Made by a program: the position numbers and the translations under genes. From the NCBI GenBank assembly GCA_004211245.1, contig SEGN01000030.1, positions 1-43,942 on the forward strand: 43,942 nt of DNA, written 5' to 3'. Numbering within the stretch: the first letter of the stretch is position 1; each line of letters begins with the position of its first letter. This DNA is from Variovorax sp. (lineage in GTDB: Bacteria; Pseudomonadota; Gammaproteobacteria; Burkholderiales; Burkholderiaceae_C). Below, piece by piece: positions 23,062 through 31,247 of the stretch. Below the pieces are notes generated by a model. That model was not told the origin of the DNA. It saw only the letters and a program-made list of their open reading frames with translations, and did no database searches.

Positions 23062-24273
23062 ATGAGACTCTGGAGTACTGTCCTCGCCGCGGGAATTTCG
23101 CTTGTCCTGGCTTGCCCGGCGCAGGCCCAGAAGAACTACGGTCCCGGCGTCACGGACACCGAGATCAAGCTCGGACAGACCGTCGCCTACAGCGGTCCCG
23201 GCTCTGCCTATTCCATGGTCGGCCGGATGTCCGTGGCCTATTTCAAGATGCTCAACGAGACGCAGGGCGGCATCAACGGACGCAAGCTCAACCTCCTTTC
23301 GCTCGACGATGCCTACACGCCGCCCAAGACGGTCGAAGCCACGCGCAAGCTGGTGGAGAGCGACAACGTGCTGGCGATGGTCAACTCGATGGGCACGGCC
23401 ATGCAGGTGTCCGTGCAGAAGTACCTCAACACCAAGCAGGTGCCGCAGCTGCTCTTCTACGCGTCGAGCCCGGCCCTGCACGACGCCAAGGCGACCCCGT
23501 GGACGGTGCCGTGGTCCTTCGCGTACAACGTCGAGGGGGGCATCTACGGCAAGCACATTCTGCAGACCAAGCCGAACGCGAAGATCGCCGTGCTCTACCA
23601 GAACGACGACGTCGGCCGCTCGTACCTGAAGGGCCTGAAGGACGCGCTGGGCGCGAAGGCCGGCACGATGATCGTCAAGGAGGCCAGCCAGGAAGTGTCC
23701 GACCCCACGGTGGACTCGCAGATCCTGCAGCTTCAGGCCTCGGGTGCGGACACGCTGATGGTCTTCACATCCAACAAGGCCGGCGCCCAGGCCATCCGCA
23801 AGGTGGCCTCGATCGGCTGGAAGCCCTACTTCGTGGTCGCCTACGTGTCGAGCTCCATCAGCGGCGTCCTAACGCCCGCAGGTCTGGAAAACTCGGTGGG
23901 GCTCGTGTCGACGTCATGGTTCAAGACCCCGTCCGACCCGCGCTGGGAGAACGACAAGGCCATGCAGGACTACCTTGCGTTCTTCAAGAAGTACCTGCCC
24001 AACGACAACCCCGGCGACACCACTTCGGTCTATACGTACATGGGTGCGCAACTCGCGGCCCTGGCGCTCGAGCGTTGCGGCAGCAACCTGACCCGCGACA
24101 ACCTGCTCAAGCAGATCCAGAACCTGAAGGACGTGGAACTCGGCATGCTGTTGCCGGGCATGAAGGTCAACTACCGTGCGGACGACTACTACCCGATCCG
24201 CCAGGCGCAACTGGTTCAGTTCGACGGCAAGAGCTGGAAGCCGGTCGGCGATCTGGTGACGTTGGAGCGCTGA
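23062..24273 (+). CDS. Periplasmic substrate-binding protein (Liv type), monocistronic
   Basis: Type I periplasmic binding protein of 403 aa. Signal peptide MRLWSTVLAAGISLVLACPA ends at QAQ, followed by GVTDTEIKLGQTVAYSGPGS and the typical INGRKLNLLSLDD. AAGGA precedes ATG 23062 by seven bases. It faces SDR 1 across a region with two GTCCCC-type sites, and converges on the GST gene (28-base gap). It differs in sequence from the other receptors here, so it likely recognises a different compound, perhaps delivered to the damaged LivHMGF of 32615-35883 or to the intact one of cluster 1. Confidence 0.93.
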   Translation: MRLWSTVLAAGISLVLACPAQAQKNYGPGVTDTEIKLGQTVAYSGPGSAYSMVGRMSVAYFKMLNETQGGINGRKLNLLSLDDAYTPPKTVEATRKLVESDNVLAMVNSMGTAMQVSVQKYLNTKQVPQLLFYASSPALHDAKATPWTVPWSFAYNVEGGIYGKHILQTKPNAKIAVLYQNDDVGRSYLKGLKDALGAKAGTMIVKEASQEVSDPTVDSQILQLQASGADTLMVFTSNKAGAQAIRKVASIGWKPYFVVAYVSSSISGVLTPAGLENSVGLVSTSWFKTPSDPRWENDKAMQDYLAFFKKYLPNDNPGDTTSVYTYMGAQLAALALERCGSNLTRDNLLKQIQNLKDVELGMLLPGMKVNYRADDYYPIRQAQLVQFDGKSWKPVGDLVTLER

Positions 24274-24301
24274 CCGCACGGCGGCGGCCGGCCCGCGGCG
24301 T

Positions 24302-25030
24302 TCAGTCCGCGCGGGCCGCTGCCAGCAGGCGGTCGCCGAACAGGGTGGACCATTCCTGCGCGCTCAGCCGCGGCCTGGCCTGAACGTACTTCGCGCGGTC
24401 CGCGCCCTCGCCGAACAGCGCGGTGGCCGCGCGTTCGGTCGCAGGGCGAAGGCGGATGCGCTCGAGCCACTCCGACAGCGCCGGCCACCTCGCCGGGTCC
24501 AGGCCGATGCCGGTGGTGCCGGCCGCCCATGGATAGCTGGCGATGTCGGCCAGACCGTAGTCACCGGCGATGAAGTCGCGCGTCCGCAGGCGGCGGTCGA
24601 GAACCTCCAGGAGCCGTCGGGCTTCCCGCAGGTACCGCTGCACCGCATAGTCCTGCCCCTCGGGGGCATAGCGCACGAAATGGTTGGCCTGGCCCAGCAT
24701 CGGTCCGAGTCCGGCCACCTGCCAGACCAGCCACTGCAGCGCTTCCTGACGCGCGCGCCAGTCGGCAGGCAGCAGCCGGCCTGTCTTTTCGGCGAGGTAC
24801 AGCAGGATCGCACCGGATTCGAACACGGGCAGCGGCGCGCCTTCGTCGGCCGGCGTGTGGTCCACGATCGCAGGCAGCTTGGCATTGGGGTTGATGGCGC
24901 GGAACTCGGCCGTCTGGTGCGTGCCGGCGTACATGTCGTGGCGCACCAGCCGGTAGGGGAGTGCCAGTTCCTCGAGCGCGATGACGATCTTCAGGTTGTT
25001 GCCCGTGGGCACGCAATGCAGGTCGATCAT
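24302..25030 (-). CDS. Glutathione S-transferase family protein (YfcG/Nu-class-like)
   Basis: Cytoplasmic GST of 242 aa with an N-terminal thioredoxin-like domain and C-terminal helical domain. VPTGNNLKI at the first helix gives the Thr/Asn-type active site of Nu-class enzymes, NAKLPAIVDH carries the cis-Pro, and FESGAILLYLAEKTG is the glutathione-binding block. It is the last gene of the seven-gene operon starting at the P450; its ATG overlaps the flavoprotein stop (ATGA). A role in thiol-dependent ether or dehalogenation chemistry, or protection, is possible; bacterial beta-etherases also sit beside SDRs, but similarity here favours YfcG-like proteins. Confidence 0.9.
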   Translation of the reverse strand: MIDLHCVPTGNNLKIVIALEELALPYRLVRHDMYAGTHQTAEFRAINPNAKLPAIVDHTPADEGAPLPVFESGAILLYLAEKTGRLLPADWRARQEALQWLVWQVAGLGPMLGQANHFVRYAPEGQDYAVQRYLREARRLLEVLDRRLRTRDFIAGDYGLADIASYPWAAGTTGIGLDPARWPALSEWLERIRLRPATERAATALFGEGADRAKYVQARPRLSAQEWSTLFGDRLLAAARAD

Positions 25031-27042
25031 CGAACCCGCCCGGCGGCTTCGACCGCGCCGGTGCCCACCGCGTGGCCTTCGCGAAACCCTTCGAGCACCG
25101 CATCATCCACTTCGCGCGGCGCGACGCAATCGCCGATGCGGCGCACCGGCAGGCCACGCCCGGCGAGCAGGTGGTAGAGCGAGTCGTCGCTCTCCCGCAT
25201 CATGCTGAGGATCACGGTGTCCGCCATCGCCACCTCCGTCGGGCCACCGAGGGCGTTGCGAAGCACCGCGTAGTCCTTCTCGATGCGCTCGACAAAGACC
25301 GAAGTGCGCAGCTTCACGCCGGCTGCGGCGCCGCGCGGCATCAGCCAGGGCCAGTCGAGCGTGGGCTCCAGCTTTCGCGCGGGCATGGCGTCGGCGGTGA
25401 GCACTGTCACCGTTCGTCCTGTGGCGCTCAGCAGGCGTGCAAGGCCATGCGGCAGGTAGTCGCCGTTGTCGTCGACGATCAGCACGGATCGTCCGCACGC
25501 TTCCAGGTTCGCCAAGGCCGTCAACGGATCGAGCACGTGCGTGTCGGGCGCCCGCTCGATCGCTTCGCGGTCTGTTCGAAAAGTCGAGAAACCGCTGGTC
25601 TGCCAGCGTGCGCCCGTGGCGACGATGATCTCGTCGGCGCCGAATGCCTGCACCGAATCTGCCGTGGCCACGGTGTCCAGGCGGATCGCAACGCCGCGCC
25701 GCGCGAGCGCGGCGGCCAGGTCGTCGACCACGAAATTCCAGCTCGACCAGTCGGGCAGCAGTGCGGCCTGGCGCACCTGGCCGCCGAGTCGGTTCGAGCG
25801 CTCCCAGAGCGTCACGTCATGGCCGCGCGAGGCGGCCGCTTCCGCCGCTTTCAGACCGGCCGGGCCGCCGCCGATCACCAGCACGCGGCGGGGTTGCGCG
25901 GCGGGCAGGATCACCGTGGCGCCATGGCTCTTCTCTCGTCCGGCCGCCGGGTTCACGGTGCAGCTGAGGTTCTGGCCGAGGCGTCGCCAGCAGCCCTGGT
26001 TCGCGCCGACGCAACGGCGAATCTCCGACGTGCGTCCTTCGCGGCTCTTGTTCACGATTTCGGGGTCGGCAATGTGCGCGCGCACCAGGCCGACCAGGTC
26101 GGACTGGCCGCGCTCGACGATGCGTGCTGCCGTTGCAAGTTCGCGCACCGAGCCCTGGATCAGCAGCGGAATGCGGCCTGCGAGCGCGGCCCGCACCTTG
26201 GCCGCGTTCTCTGCCAGCGGCGCGGTCTCGCCACTGGAAGCGGGCGGAACCAGCTTGTGATTGAAGTGATAGTCGGTGTGCGAGAGGCAGACGTAGTCGA
26301 ACAGCTTTTCGCGCTCCAGCAGATGGACCACGCGGACGGTCTCTTCCGGCGTCGTGCCCTGCGGCCCGAGGTACTCGTCAAGGCTCAGCTTGATGCCGAT
26401 CGCGAAGCCGCTGCCGCAACGCTTGCGCACCGCACGGCCCACTTCCAGCGCCAGGCGTGTGCGCCGCTCGGTGTCGCCACCCCACGCATCGTCGCGGCGG
26501 TTCCACCACGGCGACAGGAAATTGGACAGCAGGTAGCCGTGGGAGCCGTGGATCTCCACACCGTCGCCGCCGCCGGCCTGCACGTGGGCGGCGGTTTCGG
26601 CGAAGCCTCGGATCACTTCGGCAATGTCGTGTTCTTCCATCGGCTTGGGCATGGCCCGGTGCACCGGCGACGGAATCGCCGAGGCCGCGAGCACCGAGCC
26701 CCACTGCGCGAGATCGTCGGTGCGGCGATGGCCGCTCGCGCCCATGTGGGTGATTTGCACGAACACCGGGCAGCCTTCGGCCTTGGCCGGCCCCACGAAC
26801 TCGCGCACGGATTCGGCCCAGCCGGGCTCCCACGAGGCGGCGCCGCCGCGGGCGCTGGCCGGATGCACATGAAAGCCGTGCGTCACGATCAGGCCGACGC
26901 CGCCCCGCGCCCGCTCGGCCAGGTAGGCGCCATACTCCGCCGCCGCGAGCGTGGGTTGGTGGGCCGGCATGTAGATGCGGTTGCGCGTTTCGACAGGGCC
27001 GATGCGCACGCGCTGCCAGAGCGCGTCCAGGGGCGTGTTCAC
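25027..27042 (-). CDS. Old-yellow-enzyme/2,4-dienoyl-CoA-reductase-like flavoprotein with a modified Fe-S motif
   Basis: Multidomain oxidoreductase of 671 aa: N-terminal FMN TIM barrel (1 to about 340), Fe-S segment, and C-terminal FAD/NAD(P)H-binding part beginning RRVLVIGGGPAGLKAAEAA near 386. The barrel has IQITHMGASGHR and HGSHGYLLSNFLSP, the usual catalytic neighbourhood. The cluster motif of FadH-like enzymes (C-x2-C-x3-C-x11-C) reads C344-V-G-A347-N-Q-G-C351, then C361: one Cys is Ala and the last spacing is shorter. The family reduces or desaturates enone or dienoyl-CoA bonds and demethylates N-methyl compounds. Encoded between an SDR gene and the GST gene. Confidence 0.9.
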   Translation of the reverse strand: MNTPLDALWQRVRIGPVETRNRIYMPAHQPTLAAAEYGAYLAERARGGVGLIVTHGFHVHPASARGGAASWEPGWAESVREFVGPAKAEGCPVFVQITHMGASGHRRTDDLAQWGSVLAASAIPSPVHRAMPKPMEEHDIAEVIRGFAETAAHVQAGGGDGVEIHGSHGYLLSNFLSPWWNRRDDAWGGDTERRTRLALEVGRAVRKRCGSGFAIGIKLSLDEYLGPQGTTPEETVRVVHLLEREKLFDYVCLSHTDYHFNHKLVPPASSGETAPLAENAAKVRAALAGRIPLLIQGSVRELATAARIVERGQSDLVGLVRAHIADPEIVNKSREGRTSEIRRCVGANQGCWRRLGQNLSCTVNPAAGREKSHGATVILPAAQPRRVLVIGGGPAGLKAAEAAASRGHDVTLWERSNRLGGQVRQAALLPDWSSWNFVVDDLAAALARRGVAIRLDTVATADSVQAFGADEIIVATGARWQTSGFSTFRTDREAIERAPDTHVLDPLTALANLEACGRSVLIVDDNGDYLPHGLARLLSATGRTVTVLTADAMPARKLEPTLDWPWLMPRGAAAGVKLRTSVFVERIEKDYAVLRNALGGPTEVAMADTVILSMMRESDDSLYHLLAGRGLPVRRIGDCVAPREVDDAVLEGFREGHAVGTGAVEAAGRVR

Positions 27043-27055
27043 CGCTTCGCGCCGT

Positions 27056-27793
27056 TCAGGCGAAACACATGCCGCCGTTCACGTCCAGCACCGCGCCGGT
27101 GGTGAAGGTGGCGCCGCGCGAGGCCAGGAACGCCGCGGGCCAGCCGATTTCCTCAGGCTGGCCGAAGCGCTTCATCGGATACGAATCGAGCGCGAACGGC
27201 TGGTTGGCCGACACCAGCAGCGGGGTGAGGATCGGCCCGGGTGCGACGCCGTTGACCACCACGCCCGAAGCCGCGGCCTGCCGTGCGAAGTAGCGCACCA
27301 GCGTCGACAGCGCACCCTTCGACGCTGCATACGCCGGCTCGACCGCCAGCGTGGAGCCGGCATTGCGCGCTGCCATCGAACTGGTCAGCACGATGCGGCC
27401 CTGCTTGCGTTCCATCATGGCGGGCAGCACGGCGCGAACCAGGTTGACCGGGCCCTTGACGTTGATGTCCATGGTGCGCGCGAACAACTCCTCCCAGTCG
27501 TCGCCGCCGTCGAGCCAGTCGCCCTTGACGTAGTAGCCGCTGGTGTCGATCAGCGCATCGAGCGAGCCGCCGATGTCGCGCACCACGGCTTGCACGTCGT
27601 CGCGCCGGGTGTTGTCGAGTGCGAAGGCGGCCTTGGCGCCGAGTTCCCGGGCCAGCTCGGCCGGCGACTGCAGGTCGGCAATGTAGAGCTCGGCACCAAG
27701 CGTGGCACAGACGCGTGCAGCGGCGCCGCCGATGGAGCCGCCGGCGCCGGTGACGAGGATGCGCTCGCCGCGCAGATCGAAGAGATTGTTCAT
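27056..27793 (-). CDS. Short-chain dehydrogenase/reductase (SDR 2), variant NNAG motif
   Basis: SDR-fold protein of 245 aa. The cofactor loop is TGAGGSIGGAA, catalytic Ser is in LTSSMAARNAG, and the YAASK motif is intact. The structural NNAG motif after the fourth strand is replaced by DTSGYY, which is unusual for classical SDRs but does not remove the catalytic Tyr/Lys. ATG 27793 begins MNNLFDLRGERILVTG; a longer frame to 27955 invades the neighbouring gene. Part of the P450-led operon. Confidence 0.9.
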   Translation of the reverse strand: MNNLFDLRGERILVTGAGGSIGGAAARVCATLGAELYIADLQSPAELARELGAKAAFALDNTRRDDVQAVVRDIGGSLDALIDTSGYYVKGDWLDGGDDWEELFARTMDINVKGPVNLVRAVLPAMMERKQGRIVLTSSMAARNAGSTLAVEPAYAASKGALSTLVRYFARQAAASGVVVNGVAPGPILTPLLVSANQPFALDSYPMKRFGQPEEIGWPAAFLASRGATFTTGAVLDVNGGMCFA

Positions 27794-27818
27794 TTCTGTG
27801 GAATGGAGGATGGAAGGA

Positions 27819-28652
27819 TCATTCGGGTGCGCTGTAGGCGCCGGCTTCGAGCAACGCGCGCGATCCGAGGTCGGCGCCGTTCCAGCGCGTGAAGTAGCCG
27901 GCCGACGTGCCGCCGTCCACGGCCAGCACGGCGCCGTTGACGTAGCTGGCGGCATCCGACAGCAGAAAAAGGGTCGGCCCCGCCTGCTCGGGCGCCTGGG
28001 CCAGCCGGCCCATCGGCACGCGGTCGATCATGGCGTGCTGCAGATGGTCGGCCGGCAGATTGGCCCGCACCAGCGGCGTGTCGACCACGCCCGGCGCGAC
28101 CGCATTGACGCGCACGCCGTGGCGGCCCCATTCGATGGCCAGCGCACGGGTCAGGCCGATGACGCCGTGCTTGGAGGCGCTGTAGTGCGCACGCCCCGCG
28201 TGGCCGCCCAGGCCGTCGACCGATGCGATCGTGACGATGGCGCCGCGGCCGCGCGAGACCATGCGCCGGCCCACGGGCTGAACCGAGCGGAACATGCCCG
28301 AGAGGTTGACGTCGAGACACCGGGTCCAGACTTCGTCGCTCATCGAGTGCGCGGGAGCGGGCGGCGAGATGCCGGCACAGGCCACCATCGCGTCGATCGG
28401 CCCGAGTGCCGCTTCGGCAGCGGCCACCGTGCGCTCGCAGGCCGCGGCGTCGCGCACATCGAGCGTGAACGCCTGCGCGTTCGCGCCCGACGCCTTCAGT
28501 TCTTCCGCGACCTCCGTGGCGCGCTCGGCCAACGCGTCGACCACGGCCACGGTCATGCCGCCACGTGCGGCCTCGGTGGCGATCGCGCGACCGATGCCCG
28601 AGCCGCCACCCGTGACGAACAGCGTGCGTCCGCGCAGATTCCAGTCGATCAT
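27819..28652 (-). CDS. Short-chain dehydrogenase/reductase (SDR 3)
   Basis: Classical SDR of 277 aa with TGGGSGIGRAIA, VACAG in place of NNAG, Ser in TIASVDGLG, and YSASK. The C-terminus is extended by about 20 residues (YFTRWNGADLGSRALLEAG), which may form a lid or interface. ATG 28652 overlaps the stop of the KstD-like gene (ATGA), so these two are translationally coupled and may act on the same substrate, for instance oxidation of a hydroxyl before or after ring desaturation. Confidence 0.92.
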   Translation of the reverse strand: MIDWNLRGRTLFVTGGGSGIGRAIATEAARGGMTVAVVDALAERATEVAEELKASGANAQAFTLDVRDAAACERTVAAAEAALGPIDAMVACAGISPPAPAHSMSDEVWTRCLDVNLSGMFRSVQPVGRRMVSRGRGAIVTIASVDGLGGHAGRAHYSASKHGVIGLTRALAIEWGRHGVRVNAVAPGVVDTPLVRANLPADHLQHAMIDRVPMGRLAQAPEQAGPTLFLLSDAASYVNGAVLAVDGGTSAGYFTRWNGADLGSRALLEAGAYSAPE

Positions 28653-30355
28653 GCGAGCTCCTCCACGGCAGCAACCGTTGCAGGTGTGCCGATGTCGTGC
28701 GACTTGGCCATCTGGTGCGCGGCGATGTAGCCAAAGGTCATGGCCGGTCCGATGCTCGAGCCGCCACCGGGGTAGCGACCGCGCATCATCGAATTCATGT
28801 CCAGCCCCGCGGCGTAAAGGCCGGGAATCGGCACCCCGGCCGCGTTGAGCACCTGCGCTCGGCCATTGGTCTCCAGCCCACCGACGGTGCTGAGGTCGCC
28901 GGGGTGGATCGCGACGGCGTAGTACGGCCCGTCGCCGATCGGTGCGAGTCCCGGATTCGGCGTGTGCGTGGCGTCGCCGCGAAAGCGCGAATGCGCGTCC
29001 GCGCCGCGGCCGAATTCGGGGTCTTCGCCGCGGGCCGCAGCGGCGTTGAAGCGCGCCACGGTGTCCTCGAGCGCCGCAGCGGGCACGCCGATCTTCCCGG
29101 CGAGCGCCCCCAGCGTGGGCGCCTCGATGAGATAGCCGTCGTCCACGTAGGCACGTTCGCTGAAGGGCGCCGGCCGCACCAGCCCCATGCCGTAGCTGCG
29201 CAGGAAGTCGCGGTTGGCGACCAGGTGCACCTTGGGCAGTTCGAGCCGATGCATGGTGCCCACGAAGTTCTGGTAGGACGAGCCCTCGTTGACGAAGCGG
29301 CGCCCGCCCGTGTCCACGGCGATGCAGCCGGGCATGGCGCGGTCGATGAAGATGTGCGGGTACTTCACGATGCTGCCATCGCGCCTGCGGTAGACCGACA
29401 CGGGCGTCCAGATGCAGTCGCCGGCGTGCGCCGGGTCGTGGAAGGCACCCACGGCCGTGCCCATGCGCACACCGTCGCCCACGTTGCCGTCCGGCTGCAG
29501 CGAGTAGTGCTGGTCGGCAAAGGGGATGTACTTGCGACGCATCTCCTCGTTCGCGCCGTAGCCCCCGGTGGCCAGCAGCACGCCGTGCTTCGCGCGGATC
29601 TCCTCGCGGCGGCCCTCGCGCTCCACGATCACGCCCCGCACCACGCCGTCCTCGACGATCAGTTCCTTTGCAGGCGCGTTCTTCCACAGCGTGACGCCTG
29701 CCTCGATGGCCGAATGAAAGAGCCGTGCCGCGAGCGCATTGCCATTGACGATGCGGGTGCCCCGACCGTGCGCGACACGGTCCAGCACGAAGCGTTTCAT
29801 GACACCGGCGGTGTGCTTGAAGCCGGCCCAGGTCTTCAACGCATGCCGCATCGGATGGATGTCGGCGCCCTCGATCTGCATGCTGCCGAACAGCATCAAC
29901 TGGGGCAGCGGCATGCGCAGGTCGTTCAGCCGCTCGCCGAGCAGGCGTCCATCGAACGACTCCGTCAGCAGGGAGCGGCTGCGCGCCGCGCCGGGCAGGT
30001 CCGACTCGTAGTCCGGCAGCGGGAAGGGCTTGAAGCGCACCTGGGAGTGCGTTTCCATGAAGCGCAGCATCCCGGCGGCGTTGTCGAGGTAGGCATTGAC
30101 CAGGTCGCCGTTGTAGGCCTCGCCCAGCACCGCGTGCAGATAGGTGTCGGCGGCCTCGCGCGTGTCGCTCAGGCCGATGCGTTCCATCAGGTGGTTGCAC
30201 GGGATCCACGGCGCGCCACCCGAATAGGCCGTCGTTCCGCCGAACACCTCGGTCTTCTCGATCACGACGGCCTGCAGGCCCAGCACGCGCGCGGTGATGG
30301 CGGCCGTCAGGCCAGCGGCCCCGCTGCCGACGATGACGATGTCTGTTTCAGTCAT
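28649..30355 (-). CDS. FAD-dependent dehydrogenase, 3-ketosteroid-delta1-dehydrogenase-like
   Basis: Flavoprotein of 568 aa in the KstD/fumarate-reductase family. The N-terminal dinucleotide-binding loop is VIVGSGAAGLTAA; GGTTAYSGGAPWIP follows at the FAD-binding site. Near the C-terminus RYPGGGSSIGPAMTFGY matches the KstD signature, keeping the Tyr and Gly that bind and activate the 3-keto group, and DYESDLPGA resembles the KstD Tyr-containing loop. A delta-1 desaturation of a cyclic ketone is therefore plausible; the actual substrate may be a steroid, a terpenoid or another cyclohexanone. Between SDR 4 (69-base gap) and SDR 3 (overlap). Confidence 0.88.
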   Translation of the reverse strand: MTETDIVIVGSGAAGLTAAITARVLGLQAVVIEKTEVFGGTTAYSGGAPWIPCNHLMERIGLSDTREAADTYLHAVLGEAYNGDLVNAYLDNAAGMLRFMETHSQVRFKPFPLPDYESDLPGAARSRSLLTESFDGRLLGERLNDLRMPLPQLMLFGSMQIEGADIHPMRHALKTWAGFKHTAGVMKRFVLDRVAHGRGTRIVNGNALAARLFHSAIEAGVTLWKNAPAKELIVEDGVVRGVIVEREGRREEIRAKHGVLLATGGYGANEEMRRKYIPFADQHYSLQPDGNVGDGVRMGTAVGAFHDPAHAGDCIWTPVSVYRRRDGSIVKYPHIFIDRAMPGCIAVDTGGRRFVNEGSSYQNFVGTMHRLELPKVHLVANRDFLRSYGMGLVRPAPFSERAYVDDGYLIEAPTLGALAGKIGVPAAALEDTVARFNAAAARGEDPEFGRGADAHSRFRGDATHTPNPGLAPIGDGPYYAVAIHPGDLSTVGGLETNGRAQVLNAAGVPIPGLYAAGLDMNSMMRGRYPGGGSSIGPAMTFGYIAAHQMAKSHDIGTPATVAAVEELA

Positions 30356-30424
30356 GGGTGTTCCTTGAATGGCGAGCGACGGTGCCGGGCGGCAGCGAAG
30401 GGCGGACGAATTGCATGAAGGCTC

Positions 30425-31237
30425 CTATGGGCTCACGGGCACTGCGGGCGCATCGACCTGAAGTGAGTAGCCGGCGAAGAGCGCATGCATCCCGCCGTCC
30501 ACGCTCATGATCAGACCGTTGACGTAGCTGGCCTGCGCCGAAGCCAGAAAGGCGATGGCTTCGGCCTGCTCCTCGGGTTGCGCGCTGCGGCCGACCGGGA
30601 TGCGTTTGAGCCGGTCGGCGAACATGGCCGGGTCGGCGGCCCTGAAGCCTTGAACCATTTCGCTTTCGGTCACGCCGGGGCACAGCGCGTTGACACCGAT
30701 GCCGTGCCGGCCCCATTCGACGGCGAGCGAGCGGGTCAGCCCGACGACAGCATGCTTGGATGCGACGTAGCCGATGTTGTTGGGAATCGCAGCCAGCCCG
30801 GCGGGCGAAGACACGTTCACGATGCGTCCGCTCCTGCGCGCGATCATGCTGCCCGTGGCCACGGCCTGAGCCCAGTAGAAGCTGCCATCCAGGTTGACGG
30901 CCATCGAACGTCGCCACCGCTCGGGTGTCACCGATTCCGCCGGCCCGATGTCGAACAGGCCTGCGTTGTTGACCAGCACGTCCACGTGCCCGCAGCGCTC
31001 GAGCACCACGGCCAGGTTGGCCTGCACCTGGTCGAAGTCCGACACGTCCCCGGCGACCGCGAAGGCTTCACCGCCCGCGTCGCGGATCGACTGGGCCGTC
31101 GCTTCGGCCGGCAGGTCGCGCACGTCGTTCACGGCGACGATGCCGCCCTCCGCGGCGAGCAGATGCGCCGTGGCCCGGCCGATGCCGCTGCCCGCGCCGG
31201 TCACGATGCAGACCCGGTTCTTGAAGCGTTGATTCAT
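30425..31237 (-). CDS. Short-chain dehydrogenase/reductase (SDR 4)
   Basis: Classical SDR of 270 aa: TGAGSGIGRATA cofactor loop, NNAGLFD, catalytic Ser in VSSPAGLAA, and YVASK. It follows the CYP199-like P450 gene by 10 bases, so it may oxidise the alcohol or diol produced by P450 or process the released aldehyde-related product. C-terminal tail SLQVDAPAVPVSP is extra to the fold. Confidence 0.92.
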   Translation of the reverse strand: MNQRFKNRVCIVTGAGSGIGRATAHLLAAEGGIVAVNDVRDLPAEATAQSIRDAGGEAFAVAGDVSDFDQVQANLAVVLERCGHVDVLVNNAGLFDIGPAESVTPERWRRSMAVNLDGSFYWAQAVATGSMIARRSGRIVNVSSPAGLAAIPNNIGYVASKHAVVGLTRSLAVEWGRHGIGVNALCPGVTESEMVQGFRAADPAMFADRLKRIPVGRSAQPEEQAEAIAFLASAQASYVNGLIMSVDGGMHALFAGYSLQVDAPAVPVSP

Positions 31238-31247
31238 CGTGTGACCT

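Noticed and set aside
24274-24301. Possible terminator in the convergent SBP/GST gap
   Set aside because: GC-rich, but no convincing hairpin with a T-tract; only 28 bases.
24302-25030. GST as a lignin beta-etherase (LigE/LigF)
   Set aside because: The N-terminal active-site pattern and C-terminal blocks fit YfcG/Nu-class proteins better; context with SDRs alone is not enough.
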